A stretch of DNA of 64,000 bases from Streptomyces sp. cf386 (GTDB lineage: Bacteria > Actinomycetota > Actinomycetes > Streptomycetales > Streptomycetaceae): positions 81,289 through 145,288 of the forward strand of contig NZ_FNHV01000002.1 in the NCBI RefSeq assembly GCF_900103585.1, written 5' to 3'. Shown one piece after another: positions 26,188 through 34,739 of this stretch. Under the pieces are notes generated by a model. The model did not search any database. It saw nothing but the letters and a program-made list of their open reading frames with translations, and had not been told where the DNA came from. How positions within the stretch are numbered: the stretch's first letter is position 1; each line of letters begins with the position of its first letter. The position numbers were made by a program, and so were the translations under genes.

Positions 26188-28251
26188 ATGACGTCGACCG
26201 ACCCTGCCGCCATCGCCACCACCCACCTGCAACACGCCCTCCACCAGGAACGCGCCCACCACGACCGCTGCCGAGCCACCCTCGCCGCCATGGTCGACGG
26301 AGCCCAGGAACACGTCGTCACCGGCGAGGACGTCTCCGCCTCCGGTGCCGATGCCGAAGTGCTCGGGTACCAGCTGCGCAGTCACGCGAAGGCGATGCGT
26401 GAGCTGCCCGAGGGGCCCCTGTTCTTCGGGCGGCTGGACACCGATCGGCAGAGCCTGCACATCGGGCGGCTGCGGATCACCGAGCGCCCGGCCGACCCGC
26501 CTCTCGTCGTCGACTGGCGGGCTCCCGTCTCCCGAGCCTTCTACCAGGCCGGCGCCCGTGACCCCCAGGGCGTCTCGGTGCGGCGACGGTTCGGCTGGGC
26601 GCCCGGCAGCCGCGGGGACTCCGCCGACCTCACCGGTCTGGAGGACGAGCACCTCGACCGGGGCGAGTCCCGGGCCAGCGAGATCGTCGCCCGGGAGATC
26701 GAGCGGCCCCGCGTCGGGCCCATGCGGGACATCGCGGCCACCATCCAGCCCGAGCAGGACGATCTCGTACGCGGGGACCTCGCCGTGTCGATGTGCGTGC
26801 AGGGTGCGCCGGGCACCGGCAAGACCGCGGTCGGCCTGCACCGCGCCGCCTACCTGCTCTACACCCACCCGCAGCGCATCCGCCGCGGCGGCCTGCTGAT
26901 CCTCGGTCCCAACCGGACCTTCCTGACGTACATCTCCCAGGTCCTCCCGGCCCTCGGCGAGACGGGCGTCCGGCAGTCGACGCTGGGGGAGGCGCTGGGA
27001 GAGGCCTTGGGGGCCGGGGTCGCCGCCCGGAATGCGGGCAGCGGGGTGGACGGTGCGCGCGCGGCCGTCCTCAAGCACGACGTCCGGATGGCGGAGGTGC
27101 TGCGGCGGGCGCTCTACGCGCGCGTGGGGGGCGGCGCCGGGTCGGTCGACTCCGTTGTCGTGCCCGACGGTTCGTATCGGTGGCGGGTCTCGGCGGAGGA
27201 GCTGGGGCGGATCGTCGCGGGGGTGCGGGGCGAGGGGCCGCCGTATGCCGTCGGGCGGGAGCGGGTGCGTACGCGGGTGGTGCGGCGGATCCAGGCGCAG
27301 GCCGAGCGGCGGGCCGGGCCGCAGAGCAACGCGTGGGTGCGGAAGGTCTCCGGGGCGCGGGCGGTCAGGGAGTACGTCGATGCCGTATGGCCACGGGTCC
27401 GGCCCGAGGAGGTCGTGGCCCCACTGCTCGGTGATCCGGACGTGTTGGAGGCCGCCGCCGACGGGCTGCTGGACGGCGACGAGCAGCAGGCGCTGCTGTG
27501 GACGAAGCCGCCGCGGTCGTGGAAGTCGGCCCGCTGGTCGGCCGCCGACCTGGTCCTGCTCGACGAGGTGGCCGGGCTCATCGAACATCCGAAGGGGTAC
27601 GGCCATGTCGTCGTCGACGAGGCGCAGGATCTGTCGCCGATGGAGTGCCGGGCGATCGCGCGGCGGGCGCCCTTCGGGTCGCTGACCGTGCTCGGGGACC
27701 TGGCCCAGGGGACGACTCCGTGGGCGGCGCGGTCGTGGGAGACGGTCCTGCGCCATCTGGGCAAGCCGGACGCGGTGGTCGTACCCCTCACGACGGGGTT
27801 CCGGGTACCTCGGGCGGTGCTGGCCCTGGCCAACCGGCTGCTGGAGCGGCTGGACGTCGAGGTACCGGCGGCCCGTTCGCTGCGCGGGGACGGGGAGCTG
27901 CGGTTCCGGGCGGCCGACGGCGACCTGGTGGGGGCGGTCGTCGATGCGGTACGGGATGCGCTGGGCCGGGAGGGATCCGTGGGGGTCGTCGCGGCCGACG
28001 GGGATGTGGGGTGGGTGCGGGAGGCGCTCGGGGCGGCCGGGATCGCGGCGGGGGGTGCGGACGAGCTGGGGGCGCGGGTGGCGGTCGTACCGGCGAGTGC
28101 GGTGAAGGGGCTGGAGTACGACCATGTCGTCGCCGTGGAGCCGGCCGCGATCGTGGAGGCGGAGGAGCGGGGGTTGCACCGGCTGTATGTGGTGGTGACG
28201 CGGGCGGTGGCGGGGTTGGAGGTGGTGCATGGGAGGCCGTTGCCGTTCTGA
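26188..28251 (+). CDS. helR: HelD/HelR-like UvrD-family RNA-polymerase-associated ATPase
   Basis: 687-residue superfamily I ATPase. Walker A GAPGTGKTAVGLHR (about residue 210), Walker B/DEAQ box VVVDEAQDLSPMECR, motif III-like LGDLAQGTTPWA, and a C-terminal VKGLEYDHVVAVEPA plus LYVVVTRAVAGLEV. The long N-terminal coiled-coil arm region lies before Walker A (HLQHALHQERAHHDRCRATL), typical of HelD/HelR. Actinobacterial HelR displaces rifamycins from and recycles stalled RNA polymerase. The precise family call (HelR rather than another HelD) is inference from length and domain order. Confidence 0.82.
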   Translation: MTSTDPAAIATTHLQHALHQERAHHDRCRATLAAMVDGAQEHVVTGEDVSASGADAEVLGYQLRSHAKAMRELPEGPLFFGRLDTDRQSLHIGRLRITERPADPPLVVDWRAPVSRAFYQAGARDPQGVSVRRRFGWAPGSRGDSADLTGLEDEHLDRGESRASEIVAREIERPRVGPMRDIAATIQPEQDDLVRGDLAVSMCVQGAPGTGKTAVGLHRAAYLLYTHPQRIRRGGLLILGPNRTFLTYISQVLPALGETGVRQSTLGEALGEALGAGVAARNAGSGVDGARAAVLKHDVRMAEVLRRALYARVGGGAGSVDSVVVPDGSYRWRVSAEELGRIVAGVRGEGPPYAVGRERVRTRVVRRIQAQAERRAGPQSNAWVRKVSGARAVREYVDAVWPRVRPEEVVAPLLGDPDVLEAAADGLLDGDEQQALLWTKPPRSWKSARWSAADLVLLDEVAGLIEHPKGYGHVVVDEAQDLSPMECRAIARRAPFGSLTVLGDLAQGTTPWAARSWETVLRHLGKPDAVVVPLTTGFRVPRAVLALANRLLERLDVEVPAARSLRGDGELRFRAADGDLVGAVVDAVRDALGREGSVGVVAADGDVGWVREALGAAGIAAGGADELGARVAVVPASAVKGLEYDHVVAVEPAAIVEAEERGLHRLYVVVTRAVAGLEVVHGRPLPF

Positions 28252-28334
28252 GTTCCCCTCCGGGAGGAGGAGCGGCCGTACCCGGTGTACGAGCCACCCC
28301 GCCCCCCGTCGGAGACTGCCGCCCACCCCGTGGG

Positions 28335-29228
28335 TCACCGCAGGTGGCGGCCCAGGAGCTCGGTGACGCGGGTGATCCCGTCCGTCCCGTGACCGAGTCC
28401 GATGACCCGGCGGGCCTGGCCTTCGGCCGCGCGCATCAGGCCGGCGTCGATCCCGTGGGACTCGGAGGTCTCGATGACGTGGGACATGGTGGACGCGGCG
28501 GAGGTGATCGGGTTGAGCTCGCCGGAGTAGGTGGCGTCGTCGGCGTCCCGAGCGAACTCCTCGAACAGCGGCGGCATGATCACGCCGATGCCCTGCGCGA
28601 AGGGGAGCAGTTCCTGAGCGGTGATGCCCTCGGCCCGGGCGACGGCCAGGGCGTGCGCGTAGCCCGACATCGCCGTCCAGAAGATGTCGAGCAGGGCGAC
28701 GTCGTAGGCGGCGGCCCGGCCGATGTCCTCGCCGAGGTGAGTGTGGGTGCCGCCGAGCGTGTCGAGGACGGGCCGGTGCTCGCGGTGGAGCTCCTCCGGG
28801 CCGCTGAAGATGAACACCGCGTCGGACGTGCCGATCGTCGTGGTCGGCGTCATGATCGCGCCGTCCAGGTAGCGAATGCCGTGCGCCGCCGCCCATTCCG
28901 CCGTGTCCCGCGCCCGGGCCGGGGTGTCGGCGGTCAGGTTCACGACCGTACGGCCCTTGAGTGCGTCGGTGACCGGGTCCTGTCGCAGAACGGCGTCGGC
29001 GGCGTCGTAGTTCACCACGCAGACGACGGTCAGCGAGCTGGCGGCGACCGCCTCCGCCGGGGATGCGGCGGACGTGGCACCGCGGTGGACAAGCTCCCGG
29101 TCCCGCCCCGGCGTGCGGTTCCAGACGGTGACCCGCAGTCCCGCGTCCAGGAACGCGCCTGCGAGAGCACGGCCCATCGGGCCCAGACCGAGGACGGTGA
29201 CGGCGGATTCGCCGACGTGGGTAGACAT
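28335..29228 (-). CDS. NAD(P)-dependent reductase, imine reductase/beta-hydroxyacid dehydrogenase-like
   Basis: 297 residues. Rossmann motif VTVLGLGPMGRALAGAF, then VTVWNRTPGR, indicating NADPH preference (Arg after Asn). The C-terminal helical domain has GRAAAYDVALLDIFWTAMSG where beta-hydroxyacid dehydrogenases carry Lys; absence of that Lys fits the imine reductase subfamily. Would reduce cyclic imines or related substrates in the cytoplasm. Divergent from an HxlR regulator gene 64 bp away, which probably controls it. Confidence 0.85.
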   Translation of the reverse strand: MSTHVGESAVTVLGLGPMGRALAGAFLDAGLRVTVWNRTPGRDRELVHRGATSAASPAEAVAASSLTVVCVVNYDAADAVLRQDPVTDALKGRTVVNLTADTPARARDTAEWAAAHGIRYLDGAIMTPTTTIGTSDAVFIFSGPEELHREHRPVLDTLGGTHTHLGEDIGRAAAYDVALLDIFWTAMSGYAHALAVARAEGITAQELLPFAQGIGVIMPPLFEEFARDADDATYSGELNPITSAASTMSHVIETSESHGIDAGLMRAAEGQARRVIGLGHGTDGITRVTELLGRHLR

Positions 29229-29292
29229 GGCTCAACTCCCTGTAAGGTAACGATAATTGATGACAAAAGGGGTGTGAAATGGAGGGTGGGGC

Positions 29293-29649
29293 ATGACGCA
29301 TCGGCGCCACGATCCGAATGTGTGCGGGGTGACCGCCGCGATCGCCGTGATCGACGGCAAGTGGAAGACGTCGCTGCTGTGGCTGCTGGAGGACGGCCCC
29401 CGCCGCCCGGCGGAACTGCGCCGCCGGCTGCCGGGCCTCAGCGAGAAGGTGCTGACCCAGGCGTTGCGCGAGATGGAGTCGGACGGGCTGGTGCACCGGG
29501 AGGTGTACGACGTGCTGCCGCTGAAGACCGTCTACTCGCTGACCGAGTTCGGCCGCGACCTCGCCGAGGCTCTCGGCCCCCTGTCCGACTGGGGCCACCG
29601 CCGCCTGGATCGCATGGATCGCATGACCGACGTTCAGTCGGTCTCCTGA
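29293..29649 (+). CDS. HxlR-family transcriptional regulator
   Basis: 118-residue winged-helix regulator of standard HxlR size: AIAVIDGKWKTSLLWLLEDG, RRPAELRRRLPGLSEKVL, REMESDGLVHREVYDVLPLK. A Cys near the N-terminus (PNVCGVTAA) is at the position used for redox or electrophile sensing in this family. It is divergent from the imine reductase-like gene; the shared 64-bp gap contains an AT-rich stretch (GTAACGATAATTGATGAC) that is a likely operator. Confidence 0.88.
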   Translation: MTHRRHDPNVCGVTAAIAVIDGKWKTSLLWLLEDGPRRPAELRRRLPGLSEKVLTQALREMESDGLVHREVYDVLPLKTVYSLTEFGRDLAEALGPLSDWGHRRLDRMDRMTDVQSVS

Positions 29650-29685
29650 CCTGAAACCCCCACCTCCGTCCGTCGTGCGTCCAGA

Positions 29686-30003
29686 TCATCCAGGTGCTTC
29701 GGACACCTCGTCGATCACCCACATCAAGGGTCGGACGACGGTCGCGCTCTGCCAAGTACGCACAAAAAAGTGGGTATCTGCGGGAGCAGCTGCAGAGTGT
29801 GGCGCGGAGATCGCCGTCATCCGGTGCACGATCACGTCCGGCCGGGCCGCCGCCACCGCCGTGGCGACGGACCGGCCGTCGAACCCGTCCATCACGCCCC
29901 CGCCCCCCCTGCCCCGCGCCCATCCGCCGCACCAGGTCGAGCTTGGCCGCGCTCGTCGTCGTAGCCGTCACCTGGTGCCCGCGCTCGACCAGCCGGGGCA
30001 CCA
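29686..30003 (-). pseudogene. decayed NAD-dependent epimerase/dehydratase fragment
   Basis: The minus strand reads LVPRLVERGHQVTATTTSAA then KLDLVRRMGA in one frame, and VMDGFDGRSVATAVAAARPD then VIVHRMTAIS in another. Together they match the N-terminal Rossmann part of SDR-type epimerases with a frameshift near the CCCCCGCCCCCCCTGCCCC run at 29896-29914. The Gly-rich first strand is missing (cut off near the lipase gene), and only a few dozen residues follow the shift. Best read as a remnant. Confidence 0.65.
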
Positions 30004-30029
30004 GAGGAGGAGCCGGTGGCCGCCCGGCC

Positions 30030-31025
30030 TCAGCCGCCGAGCAGTGGCAGCGAAAGGCCGCAGCGGACGGGCTTCGCGTGGGCGGGGTCGAGGGCGTTGC
30101 GCACGAGTTGGGCGGCGTTGGTGTCGTAGGCGAGGGACACGTGCTCGGAGAGGTCCTCGGGGCAGATGTCCTGGATGGTGAAGTTCCGGACGGTCGCGCG
30201 CGGTCCCGCGGTCAGGAACTGGTTCGTGAAGGGGGTGACGACCTCGTCGAGCCGGGTGGCGATGACGGTGTAGTCGACCCCTGGTTGTGTGTCACCGTCC
30301 CGGTCCAGCTTCTTGTTCACGTCCGAGCCGACCATCTGGTCCGACCATGCCTGGCCGACGAGGGTGGACACGACCGGGTTGAGCCCCAGCGTGGTGGCCA
30401 GTGTGCCGAGGCCCAGGGCGGTCGTGCCGTGGTTGGACGGCGCCAGGCCGATGAGGCGGCGCACCTTGTTCCGCTTCGGATGCGCGGAATCCGTGCCGCC
30501 CTCGAACCGCAGATACCAGCGGGGCGTGACGCCTCCGCCCTGGGAGTGCCCGACGAGGTCGACCTGACGGGCACCGGTGGCCTTGAGCACGCGGTCGATG
30601 TATCCGGCGATCTGCCGGGCGGAGGCCGGGACGGGCCCGCTGGCCTTGAACGGGCTACCGGGCGCGCCGCCGTAGTTGGGGGTGAAGACGCAGTAGCCCT
30701 GCTGCTTCAGCCAGGGGGCCAGCATGCTCCAGTCGGAAAAGGCGTTCGTCCAGGTCGCGTGCAGCAGTACGACCGGGCGCGGATGCTTGCGCGTGGGCTT
30801 GCAGCTCCAGTCGTCGGCGCCGGCCGGCGGCTCATCCGGGTGCAGGGACCCCTCGATGAACGCCGCGGGCGCGTCGAGAAGCCCTCCCGGCGGCTCGGGG
30901 GTGTCGGATGTGGCCGCCGCGCTCTGGAGGCCGCCGGTCAGCGACAGGGCGAGCCCCACACAGACCGCGGCCCACCTGGCACGCAGCCCGTTCGACCGTC
31001 TCCGGGAAACATTCCGCTCCGACAC
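30030..31025 (-). CDS. secreted triacylglycerol lipase/esterase
   Basis: 331 residues from a GTG six nt after GAGGA; another GTG 6 nt upstream is too close to the ribosome binding site. Signal peptide: basic SRRRSNGLRARW, hydrophobic AAVCVGLALSLTGGL, cleavage near SAAATSD. Alpha/beta hydrolase with VVLLHATWTNAFSDWSML (oxyanion side), nucleophile elbow GHSQGGG, and late Asp and His (TRLDEVVTP, EHVSLAYD). Four Cys residues may pair outside the cell. Resembles class 2 (EstA-like) lipases of Streptomyces. Confidence 0.88.
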   Translation of the reverse strand: MSERNVSRRRSNGLRARWAAVCVGLALSLTGGLQSAAATSDTPEPPGGLLDAPAAFIEGSLHPDEPPAGADDWSCKPTRKHPRPVVLLHATWTNAFSDWSMLAPWLKQQGYCVFTPNYGGAPGSPFKASGPVPASARQIAGYIDRVLKATGARQVDLVGHSQGGGVTPRWYLRFEGGTDSAHPKRNKVRRLIGLAPSNHGTTALGLGTLATTLGLNPVVSTLVGQAWSDQMVGSDVNKKLDRDGDTQPGVDYTVIATRLDEVVTPFTNQFLTAGPRATVRNFTIQDICPEDLSEHVSLAYDTNAAQLVRNALDPAHAKPVRCGLSLPLLGG

Positions 31026-31153
31026 GCGCACTCCTCGCCTCAGGTCGGCCGGGCGCCGACGCGAAGATGATCGAGGAGCGGATCACCACAGGGACCGACA
31101 GCCGCTCGCGGGCACTACGTATGGAGCAGGCGGCTTTCATCCGTCCAGCCCAC

Positions 31154-31216
31154 GGATGACGAGGATGCGTGCCCGGCCCCGCGAGCGGATGACGAGGATG
31201 CGTGCCCGGCCCCGCG
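31154..31216. repeat. tandem repeat, 2 x 33 bp
   Basis: A 30-bp unit beginning GGATGACGAGGATGCGTGCC occurs twice with a 33-bp period (31154-31183 and 31187-31216), identical in both copies. It lies in the gap between the lipase start and the GNAT stop (31026-31253). No gene is seen in the gap. Probably slippage-derived; could serve as a binding array. Confidence 0.8.
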
Positions 31217-31253
31217 CGTTCGTCCGCCCCTGGCCGACTTCCCAGCCGGCTCC

Positions 31254-32135
31254 CTAGCCGACTTCCGATGCCGCACCGGGGAATTCGTACCCCGCCCAGT
31301 CGGCGAGCGGGCGATAGCCGAGGCGTTGATAGAGGGCGTTGCTGGTGGGGTTGGACAGGTCCGCGAACAGCACGACCTCCCGCGCGCCCGCGGCCAGCGC
31401 GGCCCGGCTCACCTCCGCCGTGACGGCGGCCGCGTAGCCGCGACCGCGCAGGTGGGCCGGGGTGTAGACGATGTCCACCTGCACCTGGCCGCCGATCACC
31501 GGGTTCATTCCGGCGATGGAGACGGGAGTGCCGTCCGGGGTCTCCCAGAGCGTGTACCGCTTGTCGGCGAAGCGTGAGTCGGCCCATGTGCCGGCGTTCA
31601 GGGTGACGACCTCCCCGACGGCCTTGGCGAACTCGCCGCACCAGAAGATGGCTTGGTCGAGGTCCTGCTCGCCCAGGACGCGGCCCCGGCCGGCGGGCGG
31701 CGGCTCCGGTGGGGTGAGGGTGCCGAGGCGGTACTGCCGGAGCCGGATGTCGCGGAGTCTCGGCGTCGCGCCGGTGTGCCGCTGCCAGGCCTCGGCGAAA
31801 GCGGTGGCGGTGCTGCGGTCCGCACTGATCGAGGGAAGGGAGTGCCCGAGGGCGGCCAGGCGGGCGGCGAGGCTGTCGGCCTGCTCGGGCGTGAGGGGGG
31901 AGAGGCCGCAACCACGGTGCGGGAGGCGGTAGAAGGTGGCGTGGACCTCGCCCGCCCGCTCCAGCACACCGAAGACGGGGGCGTCGGTGCCGAACGCCTT
32001 CGCCCCACGCACGCGCACTCTCTCGGCCCAGGTCAGCTGCATGACGTGCGTGCCGGGCCGAGAGCGCAGGAAGTCTCCGGCTCGGGCGAGAAAGTCGTCG
32101 ACGTCTTCGGTGAGGTACCAGTCATCCGGGCGCAT
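31254..32135 (-). CDS. GNAT-family N-acetyltransferase
   Basis: 293 residues. The C-terminal half is a clear GNAT domain: QVQVDIVYTPAHLRGRGYAA (acetyl-CoA loop), AREVVLFADLSNPTSNALYQ and RLGYRPL. The N-terminal half (DDWYLTEDVDDFLARAGDFL onward) is a degenerate partner domain common in actinobacterial GNATs of unknown substrate. No operon partner is evident; upstream lies a VOC gene on the same strand, 75 bp away. Confidence 0.85.
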   Translation of the reverse strand: MRPDDWYLTEDVDDFLARAGDFLRSRPGTHVMQLTWAERVRVRGAKAFGTDAPVFGVLERAGEVHATFYRLPHRGCGLSPLTPEQADSLAARLAALGHSLPSISADRSTATAFAEAWQRHTGATPRLRDIRLRQYRLGTLTPPEPPPAGRGRVLGEQDLDQAIFWCGEFAKAVGEVVTLNAGTWADSRFADKRYTLWETPDGTPVSIAGMNPVIGGQVQVDIVYTPAHLRGRGYAAAVTAEVSRAALAAGAREVVLFADLSNPTSNALYQRLGYRPLADWAGYEFPGAASEVG

Positions 32136-32210
32136 GCTTCATCGTTCCCCGTGCGGTGGGCGCGCCCCGCACTTTTCGGCCAGGTGTCCGGGTGCCGTCA
32201 AGGCTCCGCG

Positions 32211-32951
32211 TCAGGAACGGGCGAGGACGCAGAACTCGTGGCCCTCCGGGTCGGTCAGGCACGTCCACGGGACGTCGCCCTGGCCGACGTCGAGGTCGGT
32301 GGCGCCGAGGGCCCGCAGCCGGGCCACCTCGGCCGCCTTGTCGTCACCGGGTTCCGGCACCAGGTCGAGATGGATGCGGTCCGGCACGGTCTTCACGCCG
32401 GTGCGGAGGAACTCCAGATACGGCCCGACACCCTTGGCGGAGCGGAACAGCGCATGGTCGTCGGTCACCTCGTGCAGGGTCCAGTCGATCGCCTCGCCCC
32501 AGAACCGGGCCATGGCCCGCGGATCCACGCAGTCGACCACGATCACGGCGATCGGCCCGGTGTCCCGGTGGCTCTCCCGAGGCTCCAGCACGCAGAACTC
32601 GTTGCCCTCGGGATCGGCGAGAACCGCCCACGGCACGTCATCGTCCTGGCCCACGTCGACGGGCGTCGCACCGAGAGCCTTCAGACGCGCGACCAACTCC
32701 GCCTGATGGGCGGCAGAGGTGGTGGCGAGATCGAGGTGCACACGGTTCTTCGTCGCCGTCTTGGGTTCCGGGACGGCGATGACGTCGATGCATACGCCGA
32801 CCGGTTGCAGCCAGTCGAAGCCGACGGGTTTGGCGGCGGTCGCGCCGGGTTCGGAGCCGGAGACTTCCCAGCCGAGCGCCTCCGCCCAGAACCGGGCGAC
32901 CGCCGAGTCGTCAACAGCCTTTATGTTCACCAGAACAGGTCGCAGCGTCAT
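32211..32951 (-). CDS. two-domain VOC (glyoxalase-like) protein
   Basis: 246 residues containing two VOC modules of about 120 residues each. Module 1: LVNIKAVDDSAVARFWAEAL, NRVHLDLATT and LADPEGNEFCVLEP. Module 2: VIVVDCVDPRAMARFWGEA, DRIHLDLVPE and LTDPEGHEFCVLA. Each has its His and Glu in equivalent places, so one or two metal sites are possible. Related to proteins annotated as bleomycin-resistance-like or glyoxalase; the substrate cannot be deduced. Start at MTLRPVLV, a longer frame adds residues outside the fold. Confidence 0.87.
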   Translation of the reverse strand: MTLRPVLVNIKAVDDSAVARFWAEALGWEVSGSEPGATAAKPVGFDWLQPVGVCIDVIAVPEPKTATKNRVHLDLATTSAAHQAELVARLKALGATPVDVGQDDDVPWAVLADPEGNEFCVLEPRESHRDTGPIAVIVVDCVDPRAMARFWGEAIDWTLHEVTDDHALFRSAKGVGPYLEFLRTGVKTVPDRIHLDLVPEPGDDKAAEVARLRALGATDLDVGQGDVPWTCLTDPEGHEFCVLARS

Positions 32952-33008
32952 GCGGGCGATCTTAGATATCCGCTCGTCAGCCCAAGGCGCGCTCTCTAGG
33001 TTGAGCAC

Positions 33009-33338
33009 ATGGCCAACGCGAGGACCTCATACGTCTGCCTCCCTTGCCGGGTCTCGTACAAGCAGCCCTACGACCGCACGAGGCAACGCATCTGCCCGCG
33101 CTGTGCGGAGCCGATGATTCACGCGGGGTCGGCGTTCGCCACGCCCCGTCGGCGGGACGCCGCGGCATGGCGGACCCTCTCCGTGCTGCTGAACGCCGGC
33201 GTCGGCTTCCACAAGAGCTGCTGCGGCGGGCCCGGATACCGTCCCCGAACGCTGCGCGATGTCCGCGAACGGATGACGCATGCGCGGCGCAGCGGTATGC
33301 CGGTCGCTGAGGCCCTCGTACGGCGGGATGTGGCATAG
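33009..33338 (+). CDS. small zinc-ribbon protein
   Basis: 109 residues. An N-terminal CxxC (YVCLPCRVSYK) and a second CxxC (ICPRCAEPM) form a zinc ribbon. The remainder is basic and Arg rich, with a Cys pair (KSCCGGPGY) further on. Such proteins are common and uncharacterised in Streptomyces, possibly nucleic-acid or protein binding. Divergent from the VOC gene, with a 57-bp gap. Confidence 0.75.
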   Translation: MANARTSYVCLPCRVSYKQPYDRTRQRICPRCAEPMIHAGSAFATPRRRDAAAWRTLSVLLNAGVGFHKSCCGGPGYRPRTLRDVRERMTHARRSGMPVAEALVRRDVA

Positions 33339-33349
33339 GGAGGTGTCCT

Positions 33350-33781
33350 GTCCCAGACACCGTGGGCAGGGTGAGGACGCATCGGAAGTCCTCGCGTTCG
33401 TCCAACTCGGCCAGAAGGCGTTCGACGGAGGCTTCGTGGCCCTCCGGCCGGCCGGGCCGGGGGGGCAGAGGTCGTCGATCAGGTAGGTCCCGCCGGGAGC
33501 CACGAGGTCCAGCCACGTGCCGCCGTCCCCGGAAACGAAGGTCACCCGCGGGTCGGCGCCCAGCTGTTCCTGGGCAACGGTCTGGACGGTGGGGTCGAGT
33601 GCGACGGTGGTCAGACGGGAGGCGCGGTCCATGCCGCTGAGGAGCCAGGCCGTGCCCTCCCCGACTCCGGTGCCGAGTTCGAGGATCCGGCCCGCGGGCC
33701 TGGCGGCGGCTCGGCGTGTCGTCCATCCGGGGATGACGCGAGGGCTGCGCCCTTGCGGGCAAGGTCGATTCTCATCGCCAT
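33350..33781 (-). pseudogene. frameshifted SAM-dependent O-methyltransferase
   Basis: Three reading frames together give a class I methyltransferase: MRIDLARKGAALASSPDGRH (start near 33781), then PAGRILELGTGVGEGTAWLL and GDGGTWLDLVAPGGTYLIDD, then GHEASVERLLAELDERED. One break lies in the N-terminal part, and another in a run of seven G/C around 33455-33465. The C-terminal strand pair is degraded. The two breaks plus decay suggest a true pseudogene, although the homopolymer site could be a sequencing error. Confidence 0.7.
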
Positions 33782-33894
33782 GGAAGTAGCGGCAGGTTGC
33801 AGGGACAGGACAGGAGGGCTTGACGCTCAGCTGGGGAACCTGAGCGCTCACCGGCTGACTGAAGCGCTCCGTCACAACGTGGCGTGGCGCACTT

Positions 33895-33914
33895 TTGCAA
33901 GCAGGTGCTTGCAA
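33895..33914. promoter_or_regulatory. 20-bp palindrome upstream of XRE regulator gene
   Basis: Perfect inverted repeat TTGCAAGC-AGGT-GCTTGCAA, 31 bp before the start of the helix-turn-helix gene, followed at once by TAGTTA, a -10-like box. Position over the promoter suggests autoregulation by the downstream protein. Confidence 0.65.
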
Positions 33915-33944
33915 TAGTTAGCGGGGGTGAGGCAAGGTGGAGGC

Positions 33945-34574
33945 ATGGCATCGCTCAACGTCGGCAATCTCGGCGAGTATCTGCGTGAGCAGCGGCGCAC
34001 CGCGCAGCTGTCACTGCGGCAACTCGCCGATGCCGCCGGGGTGTCCAATCCGTATCTGAGTCAGATCGAGCGCGGGCTGCGCAAGCCGAGCGCGGAGGTG
34101 TTGCAGCAGGTCGCCAAGGCGCTGCGGATCTCCGCCGAGACGCTGTACGTGCGCGCCGGCATCCTCGACGCCGAGCGGGACCGGGACGAGGTGGAGACGC
34201 GCGCCGTCATCCTCGCCGATCCCACGCTGAACGAGCGGCAGAAGCAGGTGCTGCTCCAGATCTACGAATCCTTCCGCAAGGAGAACGGGTTCGGGATATC
34301 CCCGGAGGCGGAGGAGGCTGCCGAGACGGTCGACCCGGCCGGGGAGGTCCGACTGGCCGACCTGGGCACCCTGCAGAGCGACGGCCACGAGGGTGCGGCG
34401 GACGCGGCCGATGCCGCGGACGCGGCGGACACCCAGGGCAGCGACGCCGCCGCACGCCGTAGCCGTACGACCCGCAAGACGCGCACAAACCGCACCACCC
34501 GCACCACCCGTACGTCCGACGGCAGCGACGCCGACCCGGAGAACCCGACCAACCCGCAGCAGTCGGCCGGCTGA
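33945..34574 (+). CDS. XRE-family DNA-binding protein
   Basis: 209 residues. HTH at about residues 8-65: GEYLREQRRTAQLSLRQLAD, AAGVSNPYLSQIERGLRKPS. A middle region (LNERQKQVLLQIYESFRKEN) is helical, and the C-terminal third is low-complexity: Ala/Asp repeats (AADAADAADAAD), then an Arg/Thr-rich basic stretch (RTTRKTRTNRTTRTTRTS). It is a conserved Streptomyces regulator upstream of an HBHA-like gene. AAGGTGGAGG precedes the ATG; the palindrome upstream is a candidate own operator. Confidence 0.87.
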   Translation: MASLNVGNLGEYLREQRRTAQLSLRQLADAAGVSNPYLSQIERGLRKPSAEVLQQVAKALRISAETLYVRAGILDAERDRDEVETRAVILADPTLNERQKQVLLQIYESFRKENGFGISPEAEEAAETVDPAGEVRLADLGTLQSDGHEGAADAADAADAADTQGSDAAARRSRTTRKTRTNRTTRTTRTSDGSDADPENPTNPQQSAG

Positions 34575-34739
34575 CCGAGCGCCGCCGTACGCGCGCCATG
34601 ACCGAGCGCGCGTCGGCACGCAAGGCAAGCACGGCAGGCAAGGCAGGCAGGGTGCGCATGGCACCCGACGGCCAGCAGCCGTCCGGCCGACCGCGGATCC
34701 AAAACCCTCACCTCAAAGCAACCCGGGAGGACCATCACC

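Noticed and set aside
26161..29598. Very long minus-strand open frame (about 1145 codons) across the helicase-like gene
   Set aside because: Low-complexity Arg/Pro/Gly translation, no ribosome binding site, and it crosses several real genes including an imine reductase read in a different frame.
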